A stretch of DNA of 64,000 nt from Candidatus Acididesulfobacter guangdongensis (GCA_004195045.1 SGBC01000002.1:62001-126000); one strand, 5' to 3'; shown: positions 1 to 7,889, counted from the stretch's first letter. A program made the numbers and translations. Notes: generated by a model not told the origin, from the sequence alone.

Positions 1-209
1 TTAATACTTTTAACCGTGAATTGAGGCGCAAAAGTTTCATTGCCTGATTTATTTATTTTAATAGCTTTAGCTGTGTGCTCAAACCAGCTCCGATTTTTTA
101 TTATCGCTAAAGAACCTGCAAAAGCAATCAGTACGGCTGCCGAAATTATTATCCATAATTTGTATTTATATTTATTAGAATATTTCAGTTTATTTGGTTT
201 ATTTTTCAT
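1..209 (-). CDS. N-terminal part of a membrane-anchored protein, cut by the window edge
   Basis: The minus strand is open from an ATG at 209 to the window edge (69 codons, no stop). A good ribosome binding site (AGAGGTG) lies about 8 bases before the ATG. The product begins with a Lys/Asn/Tyr-rich cytoplasmic stretch (about residues 1-18), then one hydrophobic segment (about 19-38, starting LWIIISAAV), then a polar stretch, so it looks like a single-pass inner-membrane anchor with a periplasmic domain mostly outside the window. I do not recognise the family. A plus-strand reading frame over the same bases is its shadow. Confidence 0.6.
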   Translation of the reverse strand, partial: MKNKPNKLKYSNKYKYKLWIIISAAVLIAFAGSLAIIKNRSWFEHTAKAIKINKSGNETFAPQFTVKSI

Positions 210-384
210 AACAGATACACCTCTATTATTTAAGCATATTATTAATTGTATAATTTTAATTTTATGCTTCGTTAACTTATCTTAGCATAAAGCAAAATGA
301 TATTAGAAAAAAATTATATAAAATTATATATTTTTACTAACGAAATAGCAGTCTTAAGTTTTAACAGATTTAAATTAAATTAGA

Positions 385-795
385 TTAATTTATGAAAATG
401 GAATGAAGGTAAGAAAATTTTGGAGGATGAACGATAGGAAATATAAATAATGTTTGAAGAAAAATATAGAGCATAGCCGCTAATAGCAAAACTATCCGAA
501 AATATCCGATAATACGAAACAGGGATGCCGGTATATTTTGACATTCCAAACAATTAGCAAATTTGATGCGCTTTAAAGAAAGGTTATGAGAACTTATAAG
601 AATAGAAGGCAATTTTTTAATTGTTAAAATATTGCTAAAATTTTGTACAAATAATGTTTTGCTGTTATATATTTTGCTGCGGTAATTACCGACCGAAGAT
701 ATATTGCAAAGGTAGTTCAAATCATGCATACCTATGGACAATGCAACACTGAGAAAAGAGAGGGAAATAAAAATAACCTGCAGATACTTTTTCAT
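385..795 (-). CDS. Hypothetical membrane or exported protein
   Basis: A 136-codon minus-strand frame. It starts with a signal-like sequence (MKKYLQVIFISLSFLSVA), has a polar middle with two Cys close together (about residues 82 and 85), and a second hydrophobic segment near residues 98-118. I see no Shine-Dalgarno before the ATG, and the protein matches nothing I recognise. It is divergent from bfr. It may be a real small membrane protein or a chance frame in AT-rich DNA; the hydrophobic start after Lys-Lys is the main argument for reality. Confidence 0.38.
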   Translation of the reverse strand: MKKYLQVIFISLSFLSVALSIGMHDLNYLCNISSVGNYRSKIYNSKTLFVQNFSNILTIKKLPSILISSHNLSLKRIKFANCLECQNIPASLFRIIGYFRIVLLLAAMLYIFLQTLFIFPIVHPPKFSYLHSIFIN

Positions 796-849
796 TATTT
801 AAATTTTTGTCATTTATTTAAAATTATAAATATTCATTTAAAATAACAT

Positions 850-888
850 ATTTTACAGGTTTTGTAAAATAAAGTTTTATGCTATAAT
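850..888 (+). promoter_or_regulatory. Candidate promoter and operator of bfr
   Basis: A perfect 8+8 inverted repeat, ATTTTACA (850-857) and TGTAAAAT (863-870) with a 5-base centre, sits just upstream of a TATAAT -10 box (883-888). The right arm covers the place of the -35 element, so a repressor dimer bound here would block the promoter. The motif is not an obvious Fur or PerR box. The regulator is unknown. Confidence 0.45.
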
Positions 889-991
889 ATAAAGATAAAT
901 TTCTGTTAATTTCTGTTAATGAAATTTGCAGAACCGGCTATTTAAAATTATTATAAATTATTATTAAGCAAAATTAAAAAGGAGACGCTAT

Positions 992-1456
992 ATGAAAGGA
1001 AACGACAAAGTTATTGAAAAGCTAAATGCAAGGTTGGCAGATGAATTAACCGCGATCAATCAATACATAGTTCATGCGGAGATGTGCGACAATTGGGGTT
1101 ACGATATACTTCATAAATCTATTGAAAAAAGAGCGATAGACGAAATGAAACATGCAGAAAAACTTATCGGGCGCATTTTGTTTTTAGAAGGCAGACCCGT
1201 TGTTTCTGATTTAAAAAAATTATATATAGGCGCCGATGTAGAATCACAGTTTAAAAATGACCGTATTGCGGAAGAACAGGCAATAAAAGATTATAATGAC
1301 GATATTAAACTTGCAACAGAATTAGGCGACAACGGTACTAAAGAACTGCTTCAGTCTATTTTAGAAGATGAAGAAGACCATATTGATTCAATAGAGATCC
1401 AGCTTGACCAGATTAAACAGATGGGCATTCAGGTATATCTTTCAAAACAGATATAG
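992..1456 (+). CDS. bfr: Bacterioferritin
   Basis: Iron-storage and detoxification protein of 154 residues, the normal length; the family forms a 24-subunit cage that oxidises Fe(II) and stores the mineral. All dinuclear ferroxidase ligands sit at the canonical positions: E18, E51, H54, E94, E127 and H130. M52, the axial heme ligand between subunits, is also present, which separates Bfr from ferritin. The start has a strong AAGGAG site. The gene is preceded by a candidate promoter with an inverted repeat and followed 43 bases later by a PfkB-type kinase, with which it may be co-transcribed. Confidence 0.95.
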   Translation: MKGNDKVIEKLNARLADELTAINQYIVHAEMCDNWGYDILHKSIEKRAIDEMKHAEKLIGRILFLEGRPVVSDLKKLYIGADVESQFKNDRIAEEQAIKDYNDDIKLATELGDNGTKELLQSILEDEEDHIDSIEIQLDQIKQMGIQVYLSKQI

Positions 1457-1499
1457 GACTGATATGATGTTGAGAATATAATATAATCAGAGGAAAATT

Positions 1500-2441
1500 T
1501 TGAGCTTAATCGCAACATTGACATTAAATCCGGCTCTTGACGTATCTTATAAAATTCAGAGAATAGTCAACGACGAAAAGGTTCATTCGTTTGAGACCCG
1601 TTTTGATGCAGGAGGAAACGGTATTAATGTTGCGAGAGCCCTCAAAAAACTAGGATTTAGAGCATCTGCCTGCTGTGTCTTGGCAGGAGAAATAGGCAAA
1701 TTAATTTCTAATACCCTGACCGGCGAATTAGACGACCCGCATTTTATATGGGGAGAAGGCGAAACAAGAATAAATTGCGTCATACATCAGATTGACCCTG
1801 TAACGCAGTATCAAATTGACGGTATCGGTCCAGATATTGATTCTTCGGTAATTGATAGGTTAGAAAAAGACCTCTATGAAAATTCAAAAGACGGATTTGC
1901 GGTTATTACAGGCTCATGTCCGTTAAATATATCTCCGAATATCTACTATATTTTAGCCGCAAGGCTTCAAAAATCAGGCGTAAAATGTCTCATTGACGCT
2001 GACGGCGACCTTTTAAAAAACGCCGTAAAAGCAAAACCTTATATTATCAAACCAAACATTCATGAACTAAAAAGATTAATGAACAGAAATATAAGTTCTG
2101 TTATAGAGGCGGCTTATGCAGCTCAAGAACTGCAAAAATACGGCATAGAATACGTATTTGTCTCTCTTGGACATGAAGGAGCCATACTTGCGTCAAGCGA
2201 GGGCGTATTTCATGCAGAGTCGCCGGAAGTGCCGGTTATTTCGAGTGTAGGCGCAGGAGATTCTATGGTTGCCGGACTATTAAGCGTAATCAGCAGCGAA
2301 GACGGCAATGCCGTAAAAGCATTGAAATTAGGTATTGCATGCGGTTCTGCTACTGTTCAAAAACCCGGCACAGAACTATTTACCATGGATTTGGTTGATA
2401 AATTAGTAGATAAAATTCAAATAGAACAACTAAAGTTATAG
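1500..2441 (+). CDS. pfkB: PfkB-family phosphofructokinase (1-phosphofructokinase/6-phosphofructokinase II type)
   Basis: Ribokinase-fold sugar kinase of 313 residues, the usual size. It shows the N-terminal substrate glycine motif GGNGINVARAL (38-48), KPNIHEL (184-190), the anion-hole region SLGHEGA (222-228) and the C-terminal signature GAGDS (251-255) with catalytic base D254. The start is TTG, chosen because AGAGGA lies 5 bases upstream and the protein begins with the family pattern (IATLTLNPALD). It would phosphorylate fructose-1-phosphate, fructose-6-phosphate or tagatose-6-phosphate; sequence alone does not settle which. It directly follows bfr. Confidence 0.85.
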   Translation: MSLIATLTLNPALDVSYKIQRIVNDEKVHSFETRFDAGGNGINVARALKKLGFRASACCVLAGEIGKLISNTLTGELDDPHFIWGEGETRINCVIHQIDPVTQYQIDGIGPDIDSSVIDRLEKDLYENSKDGFAVITGSCPLNISPNIYYILAARLQKSGVKCLIDADGDLLKNAVKAKPYIIKPNIHELKRLMNRNISSVIEAAYAAQELQKYGIEYVFVSLGHEGAILASSEGVFHAESPEVPVISSVGAGDSMVAGLLSVISSEDGNAVKALKLGIACGSATVQKPGTELFTMDLVDKLVDKIQIEQLKL

Positions 2442-2643
2442 TCTATTTATTATGAAATCTTAGTTTTAAAAAACCGCTTAATAAAACTTAAAAATTTATG
2501 CGAAAAAAATTCAGATAATAATGAATGCCCCCGTTATCGATATACTGGATGAGAATTAATGATTTTCTTCACACTCACATAAAGACTGAATATAAAACTT
2601 ATATGTAAAAATTATTATTTATATATAACAGGCAAAACCTAAC

Positions 2644-2735
2644 TGATGCAAGAAGCCTATATAAATTTTTATATTTAGCAGTTGTTTTATTATAGGCAAT
2701 TTCATTTTATAGGCTTGTTGCATTAATTTTTTTTT
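2644..2735 (+). other. Long stem-loop with U-tract in a 356-bp gap
   Basis: The gap between pfkB and the DsrE-like gene (2442-2797) holds an 18-base imperfect inverted repeat: 2644-2661 pairs with 2708-2725 (one G-T pair, one mismatch), enclosing 46 bases and followed by nine T (2727-2735). This could be an unusually long terminator or the 3' end of a structured RNA. I see no gene elsewhere in the gap. Confidence 0.45.
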
Positions 2736-2797
2736 ATGATAGTATATTATATATAGTTTCTCAACCGCGTAAGAAATTAATTTTATGGGGGTTTTTT

Positions 2798-3127
2798 ATG
2801 AAATATGTTATTCAGGTTACAAACGGCACTATAATGCCTGCTCTTTCATTTAACGTAATTAAAAATTTGTCTGCAATAGAAGATACGGAAGAAATAACCG
2901 TCGTATTTTTCGGACCTTCGGTAGTTTCGCTTCTTCATCACGCTCAGCTCAGAAATCAGCTTAGGGACAGTCTTAATGAAAAAACAAAAATATACGTTTG
3001 CAGAAATGCAATGAATATGTTTGACCTTAAAGACAGCGATGTACCGGATTATGCCACGATAGTGCCTGCCGGCGTTTATGAAATTGCAAAATTGGTTAAA
3101 TCCGGAGCGGTATATATTGCGCTTTGA
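2798..3127 (+). CDS. DsrE/DsrF-like family protein
   Basis: Small cytoplasmic protein of 109 residues with the DsrE/F-like fold pattern: an N-terminal beta strand (MKYVIQVTNG), a strand ending in FFGPSVV, the conserved Cys in YVCRNAMN (C68), and the C-terminal PAGVYEIAKLVKSGAVYI. Family members relay sulfur through a Cys persulfide or act in sulfur oxidation and reduction, so C68 is the likely sulfur carrier. The start has GGGGG 6 bases upstream. It stands alone with no other dsr genes nearby, so the partner is unknown; sulfur-related genes (DoxX, TauE/SafE, an SQR) occur in the same window. Confidence 0.78.
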   Translation: MKYVIQVTNGTIMPALSFNVIKNLSAIEDTEEITVVFFGPSVVSLLHHAQLRNQLRDSLNEKTKIYVCRNAMNMFDLKDSDVPDYATIVPAGVYEIAKLVKSGAVYIAL

Positions 3128-3250
3128 TGCGTAAAGAAACAAAGAAATAAAATTATAGCAAATACTGATTTTCAGGAATTATTTTAGTAAAATTTAATAA
3201 TCATTTATTACTTTTTACCTTTTATTTACAATTAATAATAACTGTAATCA

Positions 3251-3368
3251 TATAATAATATTGTAACGGCATATTGGCATATATAAATCAACCGGCAATT
3301 GCTTATTGCTTGTACATGTGCAGGTCAATATCAATAATACAAGCGCATATTGTTACAATATTATTATA
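3251..3368. repeat. 118-bp element bounded by perfect 17-bp inverted repeats
   Basis: The arms TATAATAATATTGTAAC (3251-3267) and its exact reverse complement (3352-3368) enclose 84 bases that contain further inverted repeats, such as GCTTGTA (3308-3314) with TACAAGC (3338-3344). It lies between the convergent DsrE-like and doxX-type genes. I see no target-site duplication, so it could be a bidirectional terminator, a structured RNA or an old miniature transposon. Confidence 0.55.
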
Positions 3369-3390
3369 TATTTATTATATTGGTTGTTAA

Positions 3391-3804
3391 TTATCTTAGA
3401 ATAAACGGCAAATCTTTTTTTACGATAGAAGTTAAAGTGTAGTCTCCTGGACCCATAATAAAAATTGAAAGAGCTATCGTAAATTCGGTAAGGGCATATT
3501 CATAGCCGTTGTTCATAATGTTAAATCCATGAGGCAAATGCAAGATAAATATCGCGCCAAGCATGACTAGCATGATATTTAAAGCGCCTATTCTTGTAAG
3601 TACTCCTGAAACCATCGCTAAACTCCCCGTAAATTCTGCTATTCCTACTAAAACAGCAATTATAACCGGAAAATTCATATATCCGGCAAAGCCTGCAATG
3701 CCGGGACCGTCAAACCAGTCAAACAAAATACCGCTGCCATGATAAAAAAAACTTAAAAACAATACAAATCTTAAAAAAAATAATGCTGCAGAATTTGCTT
3801 TCAT
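3391..3804 (-). CDS. DoxX-family membrane protein
   Basis: Four-helix inner-membrane protein of 137 residues with the DoxX pattern: a first hydrophobic helix (about 5-20) ending in YHGSGILFDWF, then hydrophobic segments near 45-65, 72-92 and 103-120. Relatives include the small subunit of archaeal thiosulfate:quinone oxidoreductase and proteins of oxidative or sulfur stress, but most bacterial DoxX proteins have no proven reaction. GGAGAAATAAAA before the ATG is a good ribosome binding site. It is transcribed alone, convergent with the DsrE-like gene. The sulfur link here comes from neighbours only. Confidence 0.85.
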   Translation of the reverse strand: MKANSAALFFLRFVLFLSFFYHGSGILFDWFDGPGIAGFAGYMNFPVIIAVLVGIAEFTGSLAMVSGVLTRIGALNIMLVMLGAIFILHLPHGFNIMNNGYEYALTEFTIALSIFIMGPGDYTLTSIVKKDLPFILR

Positions 3805-3916
3805 TTTTATTTCTCCATAAAAAATTATTAAATATAATATATTAGTTAAAAAATAAATTTTATATTTTTAAAATTTATTTTTTTATCAAAAGCAGATTTT
3901 AACAAATTTAGATAAA

Positions 3917-4138
3917 TCATAAGTTTTTATGGCTTCCGTCGCAATATGGAAAGTTTTTTGATTTACCGCATTGGCAAATATAAACTGTCTCGCTTGTCGG
4001 TTCTAAAACAAATGGGGTAATATTTCCTGAAAGCGTTTTATGGCTTCCGTCGCAATAAGGCATATTTTTTGATTTTCCGCATTTGCAAATATAGGTTGTT
4101 TCCTTAATTCCATTTAAAACTAACGGTTCTTTTTTCAT
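3917..4138 (-). CDS. Tandem CDGSH iron-sulfur protein
   Basis: A 73-residue protein made of two CDGSH domains. The first has ligands C18, C20, C29 and H33; the second C55, C57, C66 and H70. Each would bind a redox-active, labile [2Fe-2S] cluster through three Cys and one His. The single-chain pair resembles the CISD3/Miner2 arrangement. Such proteins are soluble in bacteria and are linked to iron-sulfur or redox homeostasis; the partner is unknown. AAAAGGAG lies before the ATG. It is divergent from an HxlR regulator 371 bases away, which may control it. Confidence 0.93.
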   Translation of the reverse strand: MKKEPLVLNGIKETTYICKCGKSKNMPYCDGSHKTLSGNITPFVLEPTSETVYICQCGKSKNFPYCDGSHKNL

Positions 4139-4509
4139 GATTTTTCTCCTTTTAATTAATTAATAATTTATTTTTTGTTAAAACCTGCGTTGATTTTATA
4201 ATACGATTAATATATAATTATGTAAAGTATGCACTTTTTTGTCATATAGATACCAAAAATATACCTATTAATATTAGTACTACTATAATAATCAAATATT
4301 ATTTGTATCAGTATAATTATTACTAAAATATACCTAACATTAATATTTTTATTATAATAATATGACAATAAAATAATTAAGATAATAATAGACTAAACAG
4401 ATTATTATTTTATTGATTATTTAATTAAATAAATTTTTTGTTTTGACTAAATTAAAAAAAATAATATAAAATAATATAATGGATAGAAATTAATTTAAAA
4501 AAAATAAAT
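4139..4509. promoter_or_regulatory. Divergent regulatory gap between the CDGSH gene and the HxlR gene
   Basis: This 371-bp AT-rich gap serves two outward-facing genes. It contains a perfect 12-bp direct repeat, AAAATATACCTA, at 4256-4267 and 4325-4336 (69 bases apart), each followed by a similar TTAATATT-rich stretch. Such spaced repeats could be operators for the adjacent HxlR regulator. No gene-sized frame is visible. In DNA this AT-rich the assignment is tentative. Confidence 0.35.
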
Positions 4510-4818
4510 ATGAAAACAGATAAAATAATATGTCCTGTTGAGAAAACTCTCGAAATTATCGGAGGAAGCTGGAAAGTAAGAATATTAAGCGAACTTTTCA
4601 CAGGCACTAAGCGCTTTAATGAGCTTAAAAAATGTGTAAACGGCATAACTCAGAAAATGCTTACTCAGCAGTTAAGAGATCTTGAAAATCAAGGAATTAT
4701 TAATAGAAAAGTGTATGCCGTTGTTCCGCCTAAAGTAGAATATTCGCTTACAGATTTAGGAATAAGTTTAAAACCAATTTTGGATGCTATTCATGAATGG
4801 GGTAAAAGTCATCTATAA
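4510..4818 (+). CDS. HxlR-family winged-helix transcriptional regulator
   Basis: A 102-residue DNA-binding protein that covers the HxlR domain from end to end: the N-terminal CPVEKTLEIIGGSWKV with C8, the recognition-helix region GITQKMLTQQLRDLE, and the wing and C-terminus YAVVPPKVEYSLT and EWGKSHL. HxlR proteins are dimeric repressors or activators, and several sense electrophiles, disulfide stress or hypochlorite through the N-terminal Cys, which is present here. No Shine-Dalgarno is visible (AT-rich leader). Divergence from the CDGSH gene suggests a redox-responsive pair; this is inference. Confidence 0.9.
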   Translation: MKTDKIICPVEKTLEIIGGSWKVRILSELFTGTKRFNELKKCVNGITQKMLTQQLRDLENQGIINRKVYAVVPPKVEYSLTDLGISLKPILDAIHEWGKSHL

Positions 4819-5102
4819 TTTTTATTATTTAAAATTATAACTTGTTGATATTATTATATTTTATTTTTTTATTGTGCAGTCCCCAAAAAAATTTATATGA
4901 CCTTTAAACATAGCAATATCAAGAGTTTTCTGTTAATAGCGATAAAGTTGGGTTAAGCTTTTTATTTATGGTCATTTAACATAGTTTATATTTTGTTTAT
5001 ATTTTTTAGTTTTTCATTTTTTATATGATTTTATTATGATATCTATATTATTTTGACATAAGAATACTATATATAATATTATAATTAATAAGGAATTATA
5101 AA

Positions 5103-5624
5103 ATGAAAGAAAAAAATAACAAATTACCGTTATTTAATCAAATATTGGATGCTAATAATTTAAACATTGTAAGCAATTATTATATTGATATTGACATAAA
5201 TAAAATAAATAATTTAAATATTGTAAATTCAATAGAAAAGATATATGGTCTTGAGGCATTAAAAGAAGTAATTACATATTATGAAGAAGAGAAAATAAAC
5301 ATAAAGTCTATAACGCGTTATAATATTAACGGAAAACTGCATGGTAAAACTGAAGGTTTCTACAAAAACGGCAAAAAGCATTACGAATTAAATTATCTCA
5401 ACGGAAAATTGCACGGTAGGCAATTTATAAACTGGGTAAATCAAAAAACTTTAATAGAATTTAATTATAATAATGGAAAACCTGAAGGTCTGCAGGCTGA
5501 ATACTCTATATGCGGGACGCTGCAATGGCAATTATACTGCGGCGGGGGCGATTTGGATAATCCTGACGGCAGAAAAAAAATAGCTGCTATAGAAACTGGT
5601 ATAATTAATATGCAGCGCATCTGA
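5103..5624 (+). CDS. MORN-repeat (MORN_2/YwqK-like) protein
   Basis: A 173-residue protein without signal peptide. The first ~75 residues are unique and Asn/Ile-rich. Residues about 76-145 hold three MORN-type repeats of roughly 20 residues, recognisable as NGKLHG, NGKLHGRQ and NGKPEGLQ each followed by an aromatic-rich strand. A Gly-rich QLYCGGGDLDNPDG follows. AAGGA lies about 9 bases before the ATG. YwqK-type MORN proteins are sometimes listed as antitoxin components, but there is no toxin gene beside it, so I infer only a beta-hairpin binding module. Confidence 0.7.
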   Translation: MKEKNNKLPLFNQILDANNLNIVSNYYIDIDINKINNLNIVNSIEKIYGLEALKEVITYYEEEKINIKSITRYNINGKLHGKTEGFYKNGKKHYELNYLNGKLHGRQFINWVNQKTLIEFNYNNGKPEGLQAEYSICGTLQWQLYCGGGDLDNPDGRKKIAAIETGIINMQRI

Positions 5625-5915
5625 AATATACTAAAGCAGGTGAAGTCCGATACAATTTCCAAGAGCGGCAATGACAATAACATAATAATATTGCAATGAT
5701 TTAATGTTTATGCTATTATTTGTCATAATAAATAATATTTAGCATATGCTTAGTTGAGGGTTTATAAATATGCAGTGAGTAATTTATAAAATCAGTCAGT
5801 TAGACTGGATTAAAAAAACAAGTGTTCGGATATCGAGATATATAAATATCAGCAAAAATAATTTCTCAAGTTTTATTAAAGTTTTTCTTGCTTCACTTGA
5901 CAAGCGGGAGGGAAA

Positions 5916-6794
5916 GTGATTTTCTTTTCCCATCTTATCTTTTACTTTATAGCATTTGCGTGGGCTTTGTTTACAGGGCTAATCTTTTCCACAATAGGCG
6001 CAGCCGGCGGAATATTTGCCAGTTTCGGTTTCATTACTATACTGCATGTAAAAGATGCAAATTCCGTTAAGGTCATGAGTCAGATCTTAACAATAGTAAC
6101 CCCGTTAATTGCCGTTCCTTTGTTTATCAGACAAAAAAGAATTTCGTTAATTCTAGGCGCAATAATAGCTTCCGGAGGAATAGTCGGAGCTATTTTAGGT
6201 TCATGGTTTTCAAAACATTATTTATATGAGCTTAAATCGTTTAAATATTTTTTTGGCTATCTCACTCTTTTCATCAGTATTCTGCTTATATATAAAATTA
6301 TTTCAAAAAAAAGAAAACAAAAACTTAATCCTTTATCAGACAAAAATTTAAAATTAGAAGATAATGCTATAAAAACTCTTGAAGTAAATTTCAGAAACGT
6401 AAAAATAAGATATTTTAATAAGGAATATAATTTTAATCCGATTTTTGCATTTATAGCAGGTATGGTTGTTGCTATAATTTCGTCTGTATTTGGAGTAGGA
6501 GGAGGTTTTTTGCTGGTTCCTTTTATGTCTGGGATATTGAATCTTCCGATGATGATAGTTGCGGGAACGAGCGTTTTTTCTATACTTATTTCATCTTTAA
6601 CAAGCGTTACAAATTATCTTTCGATGGGCGTTCATGTTTTGCCTTTTTTATTATTAATTTCAATAGCAGGTATAATTGCGGGTTCTTTTTTAGGCCCTAT
6701 AGTATCAAAATCAAAGTATGTTAAAGAAGAATATCTTAGCTATACGCTGATTGCCGTACTAATATTTATTGGTATTTTTTATATATTTAAATAA
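5916..6794 (+). CDS. TauE/SafE-family membrane exporter
   Basis: A polytopic inner-membrane protein of 292 residues with the two-halved TauE/SafE layout: the first repeat contains IGAAGGIFASFGF (about 26-38), the second GVGGGFLLVPF (about 193-203), with a charged cytoplasmic loop at about 128-172 between them. Members export sulfite, sulfoacetate or related anions. The GTG start is chosen because GGGAGG ends 3-4 bases before it and translation begins at a hydrophobic helix. No co-transcribed partner lies close by, so the substrate is not fixed; sulfite fits the sulfur genes in the window. Confidence 0.85.
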   Translation: MIFFSHLIFYFIAFAWALFTGLIFSTIGAAGGIFASFGFITILHVKDANSVKVMSQILTIVTPLIAVPLFIRQKRISLILGAIIASGGIVGAILGSWFSKHYLYELKSFKYFFGYLTLFISILLIYKIISKKRKQKLNPLSDKNLKLEDNAIKTLEVNFRNVKIRYFNKEYNFNPIFAFIAGMVVAIISSVFGVGGGFLLVPFMSGILNLPMMIVAGTSVFSILISSLTSVTNYLSMGVHVLPFLLLISIAGIIAGSFLGPIVSKSKYVKEEYLSYTLIAVLIFIGIFYIFK

Positions 6795-7130
6795 TGCCGA
6801 TATATTTTTAGATCGTATTTCAACTCAACACATTTCTCCGCCTGTTTTTTGCAATACTTATGTTTTTCTTTTCTATATATACTTCAACCGCTCTTTAATC
6901 GTTAGTCAAGTTTTATAACGGCAATAATTATTCATATCATTTAATAAATGATATTAATAATTATATTGAATATAATAATAAAATATGATATATATATATT
7001 TAAACAGATTAATAATAAAATGGTGTTTTATTTTTATTATTATTTATCTTTTTTTTAATAAGTAAGTAGAGTTTAAAAATTAACTACCGAATTTAAATTA
7101 ACTGCTAAATTAACATTAAGGAGGATTAAA
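6795..7130. promoter_or_regulatory. 336-bp leader of tpx with a candidate operator
   Basis: The gap upstream of tpx holds a perfect palindrome, ATATCATTT (6934-6942) and AAATGATAT (6946-6954) around AAT, about 180 bases before the start codon. It may be an operator or just a hairpin in AT-rich DNA. The rest of the gap is AT-rich with no gene-sized frame and no promoter I would assign firmly. Confidence 0.35.
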
Positions 7131-7631
7131 ATGTCAGAAACAGTTTCTTTAAAAGGCAATGCTACATCGCTGGTGGGACCTGCATTAAATGTTGGAGATA
7201 AAGCTCCTAAAGTTATTGTTGTAGCTAAAGATTTAAAAGAAAAGGAATTGGGCGGCGAAAATGCAAAAGTTCAATTAATAATTACCGTACCTTCGCTTGA
7301 TACTCCCGTATGCGAAATGGAAACAAAGAAATTCAACGAAATGCTGTCTAAGTTTGAAAATATTGATGTAAATATAGTTTCTATGGATTTGCCTTTTGCT
7401 CAAAATAAATTCTGTGAAAGTTTTAGTATAAAAAACATTACCGTAGCTTCTGATTTTAGATATAAAGATATGGAAAAATACGGTGTTATTATAGGTGAAG
7501 GCGCTTTGAAAGGATTAACCGCAAGAGCGGTTTTTATAGTGAATAAGGAAGGCAAAATTATTTATAAACAATTAGTTCCGGAAATAACGCAAGAACCCAA
7601 TTACGAAGATGTACTCAAGGCGTTAAAATGA
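7131..7631 (+). CDS. tpx: Thiol peroxidase (atypical 2-Cys peroxiredoxin)
   Basis: A 166-residue peroxidase, the family length. The peroxidatic Cys is C61 in VPSLDTPVC and the resolving Cys is C95 in QNKFCESF, the same positions as in E. coli Tpx. LTARAVFIV near 130-138 supplies the conserved active-site Arg. It reduces hydrogen peroxide and lipid or alkyl peroxides in the periplasm or cytoplasm using thioredoxin; this copy has no signal peptide. AAGGAGG before the ATG is near-perfect, suggesting high expression. It stands alone between two long non-coding gaps. Confidence 0.95.
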   Translation: MSETVSLKGNATSLVGPALNVGDKAPKVIVVAKDLKEKELGGENAKVQLIITVPSLDTPVCEMETKKFNEMLSKFENIDVNIVSMDLPFAQNKFCESFSIKNITVASDFRYKDMEKYGVIIGEGALKGLTARAVFIVNKEGKIIYKQLVPEITQEPNYEDVLKALK

Positions 7632-7706
7632 TTTTATTAGTATATGTGTATGTATGGATATCTTAATATTTTATTAATATTAAATTTCAACTTATAAACG
7701 CTATAA

Positions 7707-7750
7707 TACCCGTCATACGCAGACCGTAAAGCAGCTGCGCATGACGGGTA
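7707..7750. repeat. GC-rich REP-like palindrome
   Basis: TACCCGTCATACGCAG (7707-7722) pairs with CTGCGCATGACGGGTA (7735-7750), 16-base arms with one G-T pair and a 12-base loop. It is strikingly GC-rich against AT-rich flanks and has no T-run after it, so it is not a standard terminator. The CCCGTCAT...ATGACGGG core resembles the dispersed REP-type palindromes of many bacteria. Confidence 0.5.
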
Positions 7751-7856
7751 GATGATAAAGATAGATGCGTGTTAGATATAAACTGAACGAACTGCTAATT
7801 TCGTTATGTTAATAATGTAAATAAAGAAAAATACCGTTATATATAGGCAGATAGTT

Positions 7857-7889
7857 TTCTGTTTGACAACCATTGCCTGTCAAACAGAA
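7857..7889. other. Perfect 12-bp stem-loop upstream of the M29 peptidase gene
   Basis: TTCTGTTTGACA (7857-7868) and TGTCAAACAGAA (7878-7889) form a perfect stem with a 9-base loop, about 110 bases before the peptidase start. No U-tract follows. It could be an operator or a leader hairpin. The remainder of the 7632-7998 gap shows no gene. Confidence 0.45.

Noticed and set aside
40-285. Plus-strand 81-codon frame with hydrophobic product
   Set aside because: It is antisense to the partial minus-strand membrane protein at 1-209, which has a ribosome site and sensible domain order.
5103-5624. Toxin-antitoxin pair with the MORN protein as antitoxin
   Set aside because: No small toxin-like gene lies on either side; the MORN repeats alone do not show it.
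4819-5915. Weak dyads in the gaps around the MORN gene (for example TATGCTA...TAGCATA near 5709-5746)
   Set aside because: Short, AT-rich and imperfect; expected by chance at this base composition.
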